This document shows, one piece after another, positions 40,012 to 50,622 of a DNA stretch of 64,000 bases (positions are counted from its first letter, which is position 1; each line of letters starts with the position of its first letter). The stretch lies in the NCBI GenBank assembly GCA_019914945.1, contig CM034100.1, positions 137,209-201,208 on the forward strand. Reading direction: 5' to 3'. Source of the DNA: Typha latifolia (taxonomy: Eukaryota > Streptophyta > Magnoliopsida > Poales > Typhaceae). The notes beneath the pieces are model-generated. The model did no database searches. It was not told the DNA's origin and saw only the letters and a program-made list of their open reading frames with translations. Made by a program: the position numbers and the translations under genes.

Positions 40012-40506
40012 GTCCTATTTCTGCATCTGTTCCTTCATATGGAATTTGTGCCAACTGATATGAAATTGGTTGCATATTGCTTGTAAGCTGCGATGTAGTT
40101 TGGTACACTATATGCTAATATGCTTCTATTGCCTTAAAACCCTAGGGAAGCATGCCCTTCTATTTATTTAATGCGGTCTAAGCTATAAGTTTGCAAGAGC
40201 TAGCATCAAAAAATCTGCCTATTGGAGATTAATATTCTTATTAATAATAGAATTTATTTCTTTAACCAATCGCGTTGTACATCTTTGTATATAGGAACGT
40301 TTTCACACGAAACCCACTAGAGGGATCTCGTTGCTTCCTTCCTTCTTCCTTCCCATCTAAGAAAGGCCCATAAACTAACGGACCGGACCTTCTTCCCACT
40401 AGAGGGATGACGTGTATCTACCGAAAGAAAGTACCAGATGGCTCTCGCTGTTTCCTGTTCCTTCTCTGCATATTGGACCGGTCCTCCCCCCCCCACCCCT
40501 CCTCCA

Positions 40507-40528
40507 ATCCAATCCACTCACTGTTTTC

Positions 40529-40560
<32 letters not shown>

Positions 40561-40569
40561 AATCCACTC
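40507..40569. repeat. Poly(A) tract flanked by 13-bp direct repeats
   Basis: ATCCAATCCACTC occurs at 40507-40519 and again at 40557-40569, enclosing ACTGTTTTC and about 28 A residues. The arrangement resembles a target-site duplication around a retroposed poly(A) end, or a slippage product. Confidence 0.7.
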
Positions 40570-40603
40570 CACTACACAGACGTGGCCTTGGCCATTATTA
40601 AGA

Positions 40604-40623
40604 AGAAACTCCTAGAGTTTTCT
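40604..40623. promoter_or_regulatory. Heat-shock-element-like palindrome
   Basis: AGAAACTCCTAGAGTTTTCT, an imperfect inverted repeat of AGAA/TTCT blocks 20-40 bp upstream of the TATA box. A related block lies at the same place upstream of the second sHSP copy. Matches HSF target style, though not a perfect nGAAnnTTCn array. Confidence 0.5.
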
Positions 40624-40641
40624 CGCTCCCCCAAAATTGCC

Positions 40642-40650
40642 TTATAAATA
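40642..40650 (+). promoter_or_regulatory. TATA box of the small heat-shock gene
   Basis: TTATAAATA in GCCTTATAAATACAG, about 120 bp before the start codon. Confidence 0.75.
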
Positions 40651-40765
40651 CAGCCACCCGCTGTCGCCATTAACGCAAATCAAGAAGCAATCGAGCCATA
40701 GAAATACTACTCGAGTTGTCTCGCAATCCCACTTCAATTCCTCTCCGCCTAATTGCTAAGCAGAT

Positions 40766-41239
40766 ATGTCTCTAATCCGGCGCAGCAACATCTTCGACCC
40801 CTTCTCCCTCGACCTATGGGATCCCTTTGATGGCTTCCCCTTCAACGGCGGCGCCCTCTCCTTCCCTCGCCCTTCTTCTTTCTTCCCCTCCGAGACCTCC
40901 GCCTTCGCCACCACTCGCATGGATTGGAAGGAGACTCCTGAGGCGCACGTGTTCAAGGCCGACCTCCCGGGCCTCAAGAAGGAGGAGGTCAAGATAGAGG
41001 TGGAGGAGGGCAACGTCCTCCAGATCAGCGGCGAGCGCACCAAGGAGCAGGAGGAGAAGACCGACACCTGGCACCGCGTCGAGCGCAGCAGCGGCAAGTT
41101 CCTGCGGCGATTCCGGTTGCCGGATAGCGCCAAGATGGATCAGGTCAAGGCCACCATGGAGAACGGGGTGCTTACCATCACCGTGCCCAAGGGGCAGGTC
41201 AAGAAGCCCGAGGTGAAATCCATTGAGATCTCCGGTTGA
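40766..41239 (+). CDS. Class I cytosolic small heat-shock protein (HSP20)
   Basis: Intronless 157-aa small heat-shock protein, an ATP-independent chaperone forming cytosolic oligomers and induced by heat. The N-terminal class I signature [20 protein letters not shown] is present, then the alpha-crystallin domain from about residue 50 ([67 protein letters not shown]). It ends KSIEISG, with the C-terminal I-x-I-type anchor. The coding region is strongly GC-rich compared with its surroundings, typical of these genes in monocots. A TATA box and an HSE-like motif lie upstream, and AATAAA lies at about 41475. A second, frame-broken copy lies inverted about 5 kb to the right. Confidence 0.97.
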   Translation: MSLIRRSNIFDPFSLDLWDPFDGFPFNGGALSFPRPSSFFPSETSAFATTRMDWKETPEAHVFKADLPGLKKEEVKIEVEEGNVLQISGERTKEQEEKTDTWHRVERSSGKFLRRFRLPDSAKMDQVKATMENGVLTITVPKGQVKKPEVKSIEISG

Positions 41240-43119
41240 GTGCTTGCCCTACGAGGGAAGTAGACGTCTAAGGATTGTACTTTGCGTGTCTCCGTTTTGC
41301 TCGTAAGTCGTAATGTCCTACTTCTAGGCTCTAGCGAGTGATGGCGTGAACTACGTTGGTGATCTACGGTTACGTTGTGTGTCGTGTGTCTTTGATGGCT
41401 GGTGTCCTGCATCTTCGTGTGTATTGCTGTTTTGAAGTTGTGTGCGTTGAATGTACAAAGTGATGGCAAACCAAAATAAAACTGTTTGAATGAAAGAAAA
41501 GAAAGTCTACTTCTTCTTTTTTTTACTTCTAATTCTTTACTTAATCATTCGCTGAGAATCCGGACAGGGCTTTCCAAGGATGACCCGACTTAATAAAGTT
41601 GCCAGACAGATCGGATTGCAACATGGCAAGTAAGATTACTAGTATCCTTGAGATTGCAAGTTATCTGTAATTCTTATTATTATCCTGCTGGTGTATTTTA
41701 AGTTGAGTCTTTATTCTTTGGAAGTGTTTTCTTCTCCAGGTGTTTCATGAAATCTATCTATGAAATTTTTTTTTCTTTTTCCCTGATTGCATTTCTCTGG
41801 TTCCTTCTTAGGTGTATAAACTATCTGATTACTGGCATTGCTTATCTTTGTGCATTAATAGGTTTCCTTGATTGGACTGTAATGCTTATTGTTGTTTACA
41901 AATTTGAGTGAAATTAAAATAAATTGGATTATTTGGGTACAAGATTTCTCGAGAGGAAAGAGAACACCAATACTGCTGCTGGGGATATCAGAAAGAGAAG
42001 CTGCGATGGCATTTGATTTCACAAGAAAAAAAGATGTGAACGGGGAGTAAACCAAATTTACAAGTAGATAAACTCGAATTACTGGAACTGACGACATGGT
42101 TGATGTCGTTGTTATTATAGTCGTAATCGTAGTACCTTGAAGTATATTGAGTTTACTACTTATGTGCAATTCTGGTGCTAACCTCATGGAATTATCTACA
42201 TACCTTGTGGTCGTAGTCCTCATCATCATCAAGGATTACTAGAAGGAACTTATTTTCTCATGACGTGAACTTATTTTAGTTCTGGGTAAGTGGTGCGCAG
42301 AATCAGTCTCATTATATCGTACATATGTCCAATAATAACCTGAAGGAGAAAATTTGTTTTATCCATTGTCTTCTCGTTTATCTTTGTTAATAATTATCAT
42401 GTGTTGTTTTTTTTGAAGAAGCGACTCCAGTTTGCAATGCATCAACAATTATTTCAGTTAATAGAAATTCTCTGCATATTGTTCTTGACAAGTAGGTTGT
42501 GCAGGAGGAAAGCAGGCGTAAGTCTTTTGAAAGATGGCCACTCCATTGCTTAATAAGGCTACTTATGGGGCTCAGCATACAAGATTTAGCGTCTGAATTT
42601 CTGAGAGTTGCATTGGTAAATCCGATTGCTTTCATCACATATTTGTGAAACTTGAATCAGGTTGAGTATATGTATTAGAAGTAACTATAAAGTCATTAGA
42701 TTTTTCTTGTAAGCACTGACTTGGATTCTATTTCTGGGGAAATTGCATGCCAGGTAATGCTTTGTGCTTGTAGTTATAACATGTGTAAAATTGATGTTAA
42801 AAGGCTAGAGTTGATCATTCGCCCACCTATGTCCGACTTGAACCCGCCCAATTTAGTTTTAATCTGATCAAGCCCTCATGAGTCATGCTTTGCTTGCCTG
42901 GCCCAAAAGCTCTCCCAACAGCACTTCCCAAAAAGCATGGCATGCTCAAAATCTAAACCTCTCCCGGCCTCCTCCTACTCCGGCATTCCATCCTCCACCC
43001 TTCGCTGCTGCAGAGCAGCGACAATATTTGTTTGAATTTGTCATTTAAATTGTTGGACTGTCGTCTGTTGGATTTCTCAGCCAGGCTCGCACCTCTATCT
43101 ACTGCTTTTCTTCCCCTCC
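41240..43119. other. Intergenic between the sHSP gene and the tubulin pseudogene
   Basis: sHSP 3' UTR with AATAAA near 41475, then about 1.5 kb of unrecognised AT-rich DNA. Open frames of 80-125 codons occur on the minus strand (41855-42232, 42387-42638) but show no domain, and I could not place them in a retroelement family. Confidence 0.45.
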
Positions 43120-44597
43120 AGGCTCGCACATCCAAGGAAGCCGGTGCAGCAATCAAATCGGTGCCAAGTTCTGGGAGGTAGTCTGCGCCGAGCACGGCAT
43201 CGATGCGACAAGGAGGTACAATGGCAACTCTAATCTCCAGGCAAGCTGTGGTCGCTTTGTTCCTCGTGCTGTGCTCATGGACCTCGAGCCCGGAACCATG
43301 GACAGCGTCCGATCTGGACCCTACGACCAAATCTTCCGGCCCAACAACTTTGTGTTTGGTCAGTCTGGCGCCGGCAATAATTGGGCTAAGGGGCACTACA
43401 CCGAAGGCGCTGAGTTGATCGATTCGGTGCTCGATGTTGTCAGGAAGGAAGCAAAGAATTCGTGACTGCTTGCAGGGTATATAATCTTTTTTAGTTCACT
43501 TTGCTTGCTTCTGTTTATGTTTAGATAGGTATCATGTTTTCACTTGGGCATGTTGTTGAAACTTTGCAGGATTCTAAGTCTGCCATTCTCTTGGAGGAGG
43601 AACTGGTTCTGGCATGGGAACACTGCTGATATCTAAGATCAGGGAAGAGTATTCTGATCGGGTGATGCTTACTTTCTCCGTCTTTCCCTCGCAGAAGTTC
43701 TCTGACACCGTCGTCGAGCCTTACAATGCCACCTTATCTGTGCATTGGGAATGCAGATGAGTGCATGGTCCTCGACAACGAAGCTCTCTATGATATTTGC
43801 TTCAGAATCCTCAAGCTCACGACTCCAAGCTGTAAGTTAGTTCCCAATTTCTTGCAACTTACTTTGTTGTTGTTATTGTTGTTATGCTATTCGACTATTT
43901 TAAAAAAAAAAAAAACATTTGCGCAGTCGGGGATTTGAATCATCTGATCTCGGCAACCATGTCTGGAGTGACATGCTATCTTAGGTTTCCTGGCCAACTG
44001 AACTCTGACCTCCGAAAGCTGGCTGTCAACCTCATCCCCTCCCCCTCCTTCACTTCTTTATGGTCGGTTTCGCTCCATTGATGTCTCGTGGCTCGCAGCA
44101 GTATCGCGTCCGCCCTCACTGTCCCAGAGCTGACTAAGCAGATTTGGGATGCCAAGAACATGATGTGTGCTGCCAACCCACGCCACGGCCAGTACTTCAC
44201 GGCCTCCGCCATATTCCGTGGTAAGATGAGCACCAAAGAGGTGGACAAGCAGATGCTCAACGTGCAGAACAAGAACTCTTCCTTCTTTGTCGAGTGGATC
44301 CCTAACAACGTCAAGTCGACGGTGTGTGACATCCCACCGATTGGGTTGAAGATGGCATCCATTTTTATTGGGAATTCAACTTCCATACAGGAGATGTTCC
44401 GGAGAGTGAGTGAGCAATTCAAGGCTATGCTTAGGAGGAAGGCCTTCTTGCATTGGTACACAGTGGAGGGGATGGACGAGATGAAGTTCACCGAGGCGGA
44501 GAGCAATATGAATGATCTAGTGTCCGAATACCAGCAGTACCAGGATGCGACGGCCGATGAGGAGCTAGACTATGAGAAGGAGGATCTGGAGATGTGA
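43120..44597 (+). pseudogene. Beta-tubulin pseudogene (introns retained)
   Basis: Decayed copy of a plant beta-tubulin gene. Exon 1 relic begins near 43127 with [20 protein letters not shown], loses about 10 codons after GNSNLQ, then runs [20 protein letters not shown] and [20 protein letters not shown] to a frame break with TGA at 43463-43465. Exon 2 (about 43570-43832) has an early TAA, then [15 protein letters not shown] text and [20 protein letters not shown]. An indel after NATLSVH precedes [18 protein letters not shown]. Exon 3 from about 43928 ([20 protein letters not shown]) shifts frame near 44045 and returns for the long C-terminal part (44088-44597). Both usual plant beta-tubulin introns persist, with GTAAGT at 43830 and GCAG at 43925, so it arose by DNA duplication, not retroposition. 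No ATG-REI start remains. Confidence 0.93.
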
Positions 44598-45813
44598 GTC
44601 GTCTATTGGGACTACAGTTTAGCGTTCTGCAACTACCAGTTGTAGCTTACACTATTACTGGATGGAATATTATGAGATAGAGAATTAGAGAGTGTTGTGG
44701 GGAGGTTGGTTTTGTTTCCATGAGTCCTACGGTCTGTAGAGCTTCTTTCATTTGTTTCTTCGGTTCTAGAGCATAATGTAAAACATTATGATTTTGATAT
44801 ATAACAGCATTATCAGTGTAATACATCAGCAAGCCATTCCATTTTATTTAGTCGATCTGTAATTACTGAGCATCACAGTCAGTCCTGTGTAGCAGATTGC
44901 CTTGAATCCGACCCGTTTCGAACTGCGTTCCTTTGGTTGGGTCAAACAAGGAAAGATCTAGTCCGCCCAATTAGAAGCGTACTTATATTCCTTTTTAGGC
45001 CCAAATTTCGTCATTGCATTCCTTGGGCCTATCTAGAGATATAATTATATTAATTTATGGGCCAAATGAATGAAAAGCCCTTGTTGCCATGAAAATTTGT
45101 GTAGACATGCTTGAATGTATTGCTTGTTGCTCTAGTTTCTTGGGCAATTGGCTTAATTGAGATGGGTGGGTGGTCATTGTTGTATGGCGCAGCAAGCAGA
45201 TGCGGGCACTCAGTGTTACTAGTGATGACGTTAGACTCATCACAAAGTGATTATACTTGCGTGAACAATTGAAGTTATCAGACAAAACCATATGCATGGA
45301 CAGGGAACAGCTTGGTTTAATCGCAGGCACACAGAATGTCCAACCTTATTCTAAAATCGGATTTGACCATTTTAGAATAATCATATTTACTATATAAGAT
45401 TAGTAATTTATTCTATTCTTGCTCCTTCTGTTTGCCTGTTGATAAGGTGTAGACATTTCAGTTTGCCAAGTCGGATGTCGATAGTTTTTCCCCACCCCAC
45501 ATTTTGATTTCATATTGCTGGCAAAGGTATTGCTCAACATCAGACTTGGATCTTATTGAAATAGGAAGTGAGTTTTAAAATTTGATGTGAAACTAGAATA
45601 AGGATCAGCCGAAGGAAAGTAAAAAATGAAAGTGCTGTAAGGGAGGAAGGAGCACAATACCGCGCTTTATTTGTACATCAAAATACCTTACAAGATTCCA
45701 GACTCACTCAAAAACACCATACTCACTCGACTACACAGAAGCATATACTAACACAAAGGACACGACTATATACTAAAGACCGATCCATATTCGCGGGCAA
45801 CGGCGGATTTCGA
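44598..45813. other. Intergenic between tubulin pseudogene and second sHSP copy
   Basis: No gene recognised. The right end should hold the 3' UTR of the minus-strand sHSP copy. Confidence 0.5.
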
Positions 45814-46298
45814 TTAGCCAGAGATCGCGATGGATTTAACCTCAGGCTTCTTGACCTGCTCCTTGGGCACAGTAACGGTGAGTACTCCGTTCTCCATGGC
45901 GGCCTTGACCCGATCCATCTTGGCGCTCTCCGGCAGCCGGAATCGCCGCATGAACTTGCCGCTGCTCCGCTCGACGCGGTGCCAAGTATCGGTCTTCTCC
46001 TCCTGCTCCTTGGAGCGCTCGCCTCTGATCTGGAGGACATTGCCCTCCTCAACCTCCACCTTGACCTCCTCCTTCTTGAGGCCCGGGAGGTCGGCCTTGA
46101 ACACATGCGCCTCGGGTGTCTCCTTCCAATCTATCCGGGTGGCGGCGAAGGCGGATGTCTCGGAGGGGAAGGACGAAGGGCGAGGGAAGGAGAGGGCGCG
46201 GCGCCGCTGCTACTGCCGTTGAAGGGGAAGCCATCAAAAGGATCCCAGAGGTCGAGGGAGAAGGGGTCGAAGATGTTGCTGCGCCGGATTAGAGACAT
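45814..46298 (-). pseudogene. Second class I sHSP gene with reading-frame break
   Basis: From ATG 46298 the frame reads [20 protein letters not shown] and continues [15 protein letters not shown] net +2 (or -1) length change in a GC-rich stretch near 46193-46205 (GCCGCGCCC where the intact copy has GGCGCCC) then puts it out of frame, reaching a TAG near the codon for the Ile of the ATR/TRIDW block. The remaining 3' part is fully open and conserved: [40 protein letters not shown] and VKSIAISG. The span is 485 bp, not divisible by three. A TATA box and HSE-like motifs remain upstream. Either a very recent pseudogene or a sequencing/assembly error in GC-rich DNA. Confidence 0.85.
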
Positions 46299-46412
46299 AT
46301 CTGCTTACCAATTAGGCGAAGGAAAGGAGATTGCAAAAGACTTTGTTTTAGTTGTAGTTGTGATTGGTTTGTGGATTGTGGATTGTGTTAAGGGCGATGG
46401 GAATGTTGAGCG

Positions 46413-46421
46413 TTATTTATA
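46413..46421 (-). promoter_or_regulatory. TATA box of the second sHSP copy
   Basis: TATAAATAA on the minus strand, in the context GCCTTATAAATAACG, nearly identical to the intact copy and about 115 bp before the ATG. Confidence 0.7.
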
Positions 46422-46433
46422 AGGCAATTTGGG

Positions 46434-46473
46434 AGAAGCGAGAGGACTCTAGTAGTTTCTTCTATGTTCTGGA
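46434..46473 (-). promoter_or_regulatory. Heat-shock-element-like cluster
   Basis: On the plus strand the block contains TTCTTCTATGTTCTGGA (46457-46473) and a GAAGCGAG block (46434-46441), spaced GAA/TTC units just upstream of the TATA box. A further near-perfect TTCTGGAA element lies at 46638-46645. Typical of HSF-controlled promoters; occupancy is inference. Confidence 0.55.
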
Positions 46474-46637
46474 TTGGTGGAGGATGGGAAAGGCCCGGTC
46501 CAATAGTTGTGGGCTTTGACGAGAAGGAACAGGACAGTCTCCAGTACATTCTGGATACGTTAGGAGGAATGTTAGTGGGCCATAAAAGAAGGGGAAGCAG
46601 CGGGAGATACAAGAAGAAAATGGAAATCTCTAGTTAG

Positions 46638-46645
46638 TTCTGGAA
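46638..46645. promoter_or_regulatory. Distal heat-shock element TTCTGGAA
   Basis: TTCTGGAA followed by TGAAAC gives a TTC-nn-GAA core about 340 bp upstream of the second sHSP copy. Confidence 0.5.
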
Positions 46646-47402
46646 TGAAACTGAGGCAATATGGAATTTTTCTCAAATAGATTTGAGAAAAATTAATTAA
46701 TAAGTTTAAACGCATGGACAAGTTTGCTGGATAAGTTTAATAAATAAGTACATACTCTGATACTCACACACACATAAACACCACTTTGGATGGAGGCACT
46801 TTATTAAAGATCTCATAAAAAAGTAATAAAAGGTTTTCCCTTAGCTTATTCCAATTTCCAATGCAGAAGAAAGGTATCATTTCATTTGGCTGACATGCCC
46901 AAGGCTAGTGGGTTGCATGATAGTGGATCTCAGTTTAGGTAAAATTTCTTTCCCAAGACTTGGACACTTTGGTTTTAACGTCGATTAATATCAAACAACT
47001 TAGAACTTAATTGTGAGTTTACCCAATAGCCGCATCCATCAGAATATCAGATGGGTGGGCCCAAATTAATACAAGAGATGCCTTGAACCTTTCACCACGT
47101 GAAATCCAAAGCCATAATTTGTGACTTCCATCGTTGTTAACTAAACGAGCGTCGGCCATTAGAGCCTCAGTTGATCAAACGCTTGTCATGCACGTAATGT
47201 ATCGTAAACGTTGGGAAATAGGACGCCTGAACCAGAATTATATATGTTGATGGACAAGTTTCCCCGAACTATACATAAAGCTTCACACCTCTCTCTCTCT
47301 CTCACCAACCTTCGATCTATATCCTTGACAACATCCATATATCTATCTATACCTATCGTAACGAGGAAATTAAAAGGAAAGAAAGAGATCACATAGTTAC
47401 AA
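46646..47402. other. Intergenic upstream of PAR1-like gene
   Basis: AT-rich, no gene recognised. A TATA-like ATTATATATG near 47237 and a short CT run near 47290 lie in the likely core promoter and leader of the PAR1 gene. Confidence 0.45.
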
Positions 47403-48425
47403 ATGGCTCCTTCATCTCCTATCATGGCTTTGGGTCTCCTCCTCTCCCTCTCCCTCTCCCTCCTCCTCCATGCTGCCCACGGTATGTACAAAGATGCAGG
47501 AACCTTGCATAATCCTTGTAATTAATTACCCCTGATCATATATATATACATATGTACGTACGTACGTACGTATGTATGTATAATCTCAGGTGGCGTGGTG
47601 TGTGACGAATTGCCGCAAGACCTCTGCGCATTCGCCATCTCGTCGTCATCGAAGCGCTGCATCCTGGAAAGCAGCCTCTCACTTGGTGGAGAAGGGCCCA
47701 CGGAGTACCAATGTCGGACGTCTGACGTGGCGGTGGGGAGGATGTCGGATTGGGTCGAGTCGGATGATTGCGTGAGAGCGTGCGGCGTCCAGCGTGACAC
47801 CGTCGGGATCTCGTCGGACTCCCTTCTTGAGCCAGACTTCACCCACAACCTCTGCTCGCCCCCATGCTACCACAACTGCCCCAACATTGTTGACCTCTAC
47901 TTCAACCTCGCCGCTGGGGAAGGTACTCTCATCTCTTCTTCTTTCTTTTCTTTTTCCGTAGTTAATTCATGTACAGTAGAATGATCCAACCTGGCAATCT
48001 CTCTCTCTAATTCCAAGTTAAACTTTAACTACAAAAATTTAGATAAACGAAATTAATGTACTCTATAATGGGCTCCTTGAAGTTAATGGTCCCAGAATTT
48101 GTAGGGAATTAGTAAGTAAAGCCCAATGGGTATCATCTAATCAACATCGTGCCATCTTAGCCCATCTGGCTAATCCTAATTTTGGCGGCCATATTGTTAA
48201 AAAAAAAAAAAACAGAGGCGAAGCAATCTCTTTTCAATTGCATATTAAACATGAACAGGTGTTTTCCTGCCGGACCTGTGCGACGCTCAGCGTGCAAACC
48301 CTCACCGTGCAATGGTGGAACTTCTGAGCTCCGGAGTGGCGTCTGCTCCGGTCGCTGGTGGGGTCTTCAGTAAGTTCAACTCAGCGGCTGCGCCGGCGCC
48401 GATGGCATCTCCTGTTTCAGCTTAA
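47403..48425 (+). CDS. PAR1-family secreted cysteine-rich protein
   Basis: Predicted 192-aa protein of the plant PAR1 (photoassimilate-responsive protein 1) family; biochemical role unknown. Exons 47403-47481, 47590-47922, 48259-48425; phases agree. An N-terminal signal peptide (ALGLLLSLSLSLLLHAAHG) precedes the mature start GGVVCDELPQDLCAFAISSS. Paired cysteines recur (RCILE, EYQCRTSD, DDCVRACGV, NLCSPPCYHNCPNIVDLYF), with the strongly conserved end of the domain FNLAAGEGVFLPDLCDAQ and NPHRAMVELLSSG. The tail is Ala/Pro/Ser-rich and ends SPVSA. Likely extracellular. ATG 47403 gives a clean signal peptide. Confidence 0.92.
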
Positions 48426-49447
48426 CTATTACTATTTTTTTTTACAGCAGAATGGATTCTTTCTTAACTCATATAAAAAAGAAAAGAGCTTAGTATGTAG
48501 ACGTCTAGTAAGGAATAATTACCATTCCATCTTATGGTGGAATCCGTTATGAAATTTGTGTCTGGTTTTGGCGAGGCAAAAAAGAGAAAAGAAAAAAGAA
48601 AGGAGAACTCTGTCATGTATTCCTGAATGAGATTATATACTTAATATGCATTGTATTAGATGTGAGGATGTTTATTTATATGATTGTGGTTGAAAAGGGA
48701 TGGCTTTCGATGTGTACCTCTTTCTACCTTTGCTGAGGTGCTTGAATTTGTTTCAAGAGATCAATGAATCACCGTAAACAGAGTTAACAAATTCTAGAGA
48801 AAGAAAAATTAGTCAATGCTCACTTTGTTTTGCTACTAAAATTTGTCGAAATACCACCTGATTGGTTCTCCAACAGTTCAGTTCTCTTTCAGTTTTCCGC
48901 CATGCTCTCCATCAGAGGTCACTTATCCCTGCAAGAAATAATTATGGAATGTACTATATAGATGAGCTATAATTAAATATATTAAAGTAAAAAAAATGAA
49001 AGTGTTCTATTCCTTCATTGTTCATCACAGTAGATGTAGAGAATGTATGGAACAAATAAAGAAGAAACAAATGGCGAGAGAACAAATTAAAATACCAAGA
49101 AAAATTTAAGAGAAGGAATCACAAGAGAATGGCAGTTGATTAAAGATGATTGAGAACGCCAAGGCTAGCTAATGGTAGTAAGCTAACTGAGCAGTGCTCT
49201 GACCCACACACGTCTGTTTCTGTGATCCTCACCAAAGATATTATTTCAGTCTGAAGGAAGAAATTAAGGTGGTGGTGAAGAGTAATGGAGAACAATTAAA
49301 TCGCTTGTGAAATGGGCAGAGGAGATATCCAAAAGGATTGCATGATCCATATATCGATTGCGAAGAAAAAGAAGAAAACAAAAAGGATCAATGCGATCCC
49401 TTTGGATGCTTCCTCCAGCCACTGCTGATATGACAAACTCAACAAGA

Positions 49448-49516
49448 CTCTCTCTCTCTCTCTGTCTCTCCCCCTTCTCTGTCTCTCTGTTTGTGTGTGT
49501 GTGAGAGAGAGAGAGA
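49448..49516. repeat. CT, GT and GA compound microsatellite
   Basis: CT run, then CTGTCTCT units, a GTGTGTGTGT run and a GAGAGAGA run in series. Confidence 0.85.
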
Positions 49517-50599
49517 TTTTACAATACTTTTAGGTACAGAAGGGTCGACTCAAAATCAAGAGCAATATAGGCCCTTTTAAAGGATGCCCACATAGATAAA
49601 GTTGACAGAGTTACCTAAATGATGTTTAACTCGGTAATAATCTAATCTAATAAATAAAAACCCTCCTCCTGAGCAGTATCAAACCTCATATTCTAGTCCA
49701 TGGGTTAGGTTAAGGCTTAATGGTGTGCATTAAATATCTAAGTTGATTGATGACGATCGCTCTCATGTCCACGTGTGGTGGGATATACAAATTTACCCGA
49801 GAGGCGAGAGTTGATTTGGTTCTTGTACCTCTAGTAAAATAACAGGCAGTCCTAAAGCACGTACGCTGTGGTCCTCCTGTAGCTATGACAAGTTTCTTAC
49901 GTGTAAGAGACACAGCGAAAGAAAGTGTAGAGGCACCTTTAACAAGGACTCGTCACCAGAAAAAGGACCATCACATAATTATTCCGCCAATGCTATGTGA
50001 CTTGAAGATCCTGTAATTTAATTGTTTAATTTGCTGAGATGCATAACAGGGAGATGCTTCGATCGAATTAATCTTGTATATGTTCTATGCGTCAATATTT
50101 CGAACACCAACGTTGCGAAAGAGTTAGCTTATTTTTGGATGAAACGAAATTAATGAAGTAGACCCAAAAAAAAGAAGAAAAAAAAGAATAAAGAGTTTTT
50201 TTGTGTGTGTTTGTTTCATCCTATCATTCCGTTGGTAAATTAATGCAGTTGAGGATTAAAGAAGGTTGGAGAAGGGAATGAGTTGTGGTGGCTGATATTG
50301 TCGGGTGGTGAATTGAAATAGAGGATTCATGGTACACTTGGTTTGGGCCATCATAGTTGCAGATCACTAAGGCTTTTGCTTGCTACTTTACTGGACAAAG
50401 TTGGTATCAGCCTCCTTTTGTCACCCAACAATGGCAACCATATGGGTCACTAGATGGAACCTACCCCATATGCTTCACCCCACACAATTGAAATTATTTT
50501 GGATTTTTCTGTAAACAAAGGAACAGTGCCCAAACCTCCCCTCAATCTTTCTTCTGCTATGCCCCTCCACATTGAGGAGGATTTTTGTCTACTCTGGAC

Positions 50600-50622
50600 C
50601 ACCACCACCACCACCACCACCA
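50600..50622. repeat. (CCA)n microsatellite
   Basis: About eight CCA/ACC triplets in otherwise unremarkable intergenic DNA. Confidence 0.85.

Larger units (their letters stand above)
39905..40765. other. SYP81 3' UTR and small heat-shock gene promoter
   Basis: Left: SYP81 3' UTR with a (CACCTT)n run at 39987-40011. Right: promoter of the small heat-shock gene with a 14-bp repeat (40313-40326 and 40395-40408), a poly(A) tract with flanking repeats (40507-40569), a heat-shock-element-like palindrome (40604-40623) and a TATA box (40642-40650). Confidence 0.6.

Noticed and set aside
40756..41133. 125-codon minus-strand frame opposite the intact sHSP gene
   Set aside because: Shadow of a GC-rich gene; no family resemblance.
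42387..42638. Possible retrotransposon fragment
   Set aside because: I tried to read it as copia or gypsy coding sequence on both strands but found no protease, integrase or reverse-transcriptase motif.
45723..46106. Long arginine-rich open frame on the minus strand and frames on the plus strand (45830-46422)
   Set aside because: They overlap the sHSP copy in other frames; GC-rich coding DNA yields long shadow frames. The alpha-crystallin frame is the real one.
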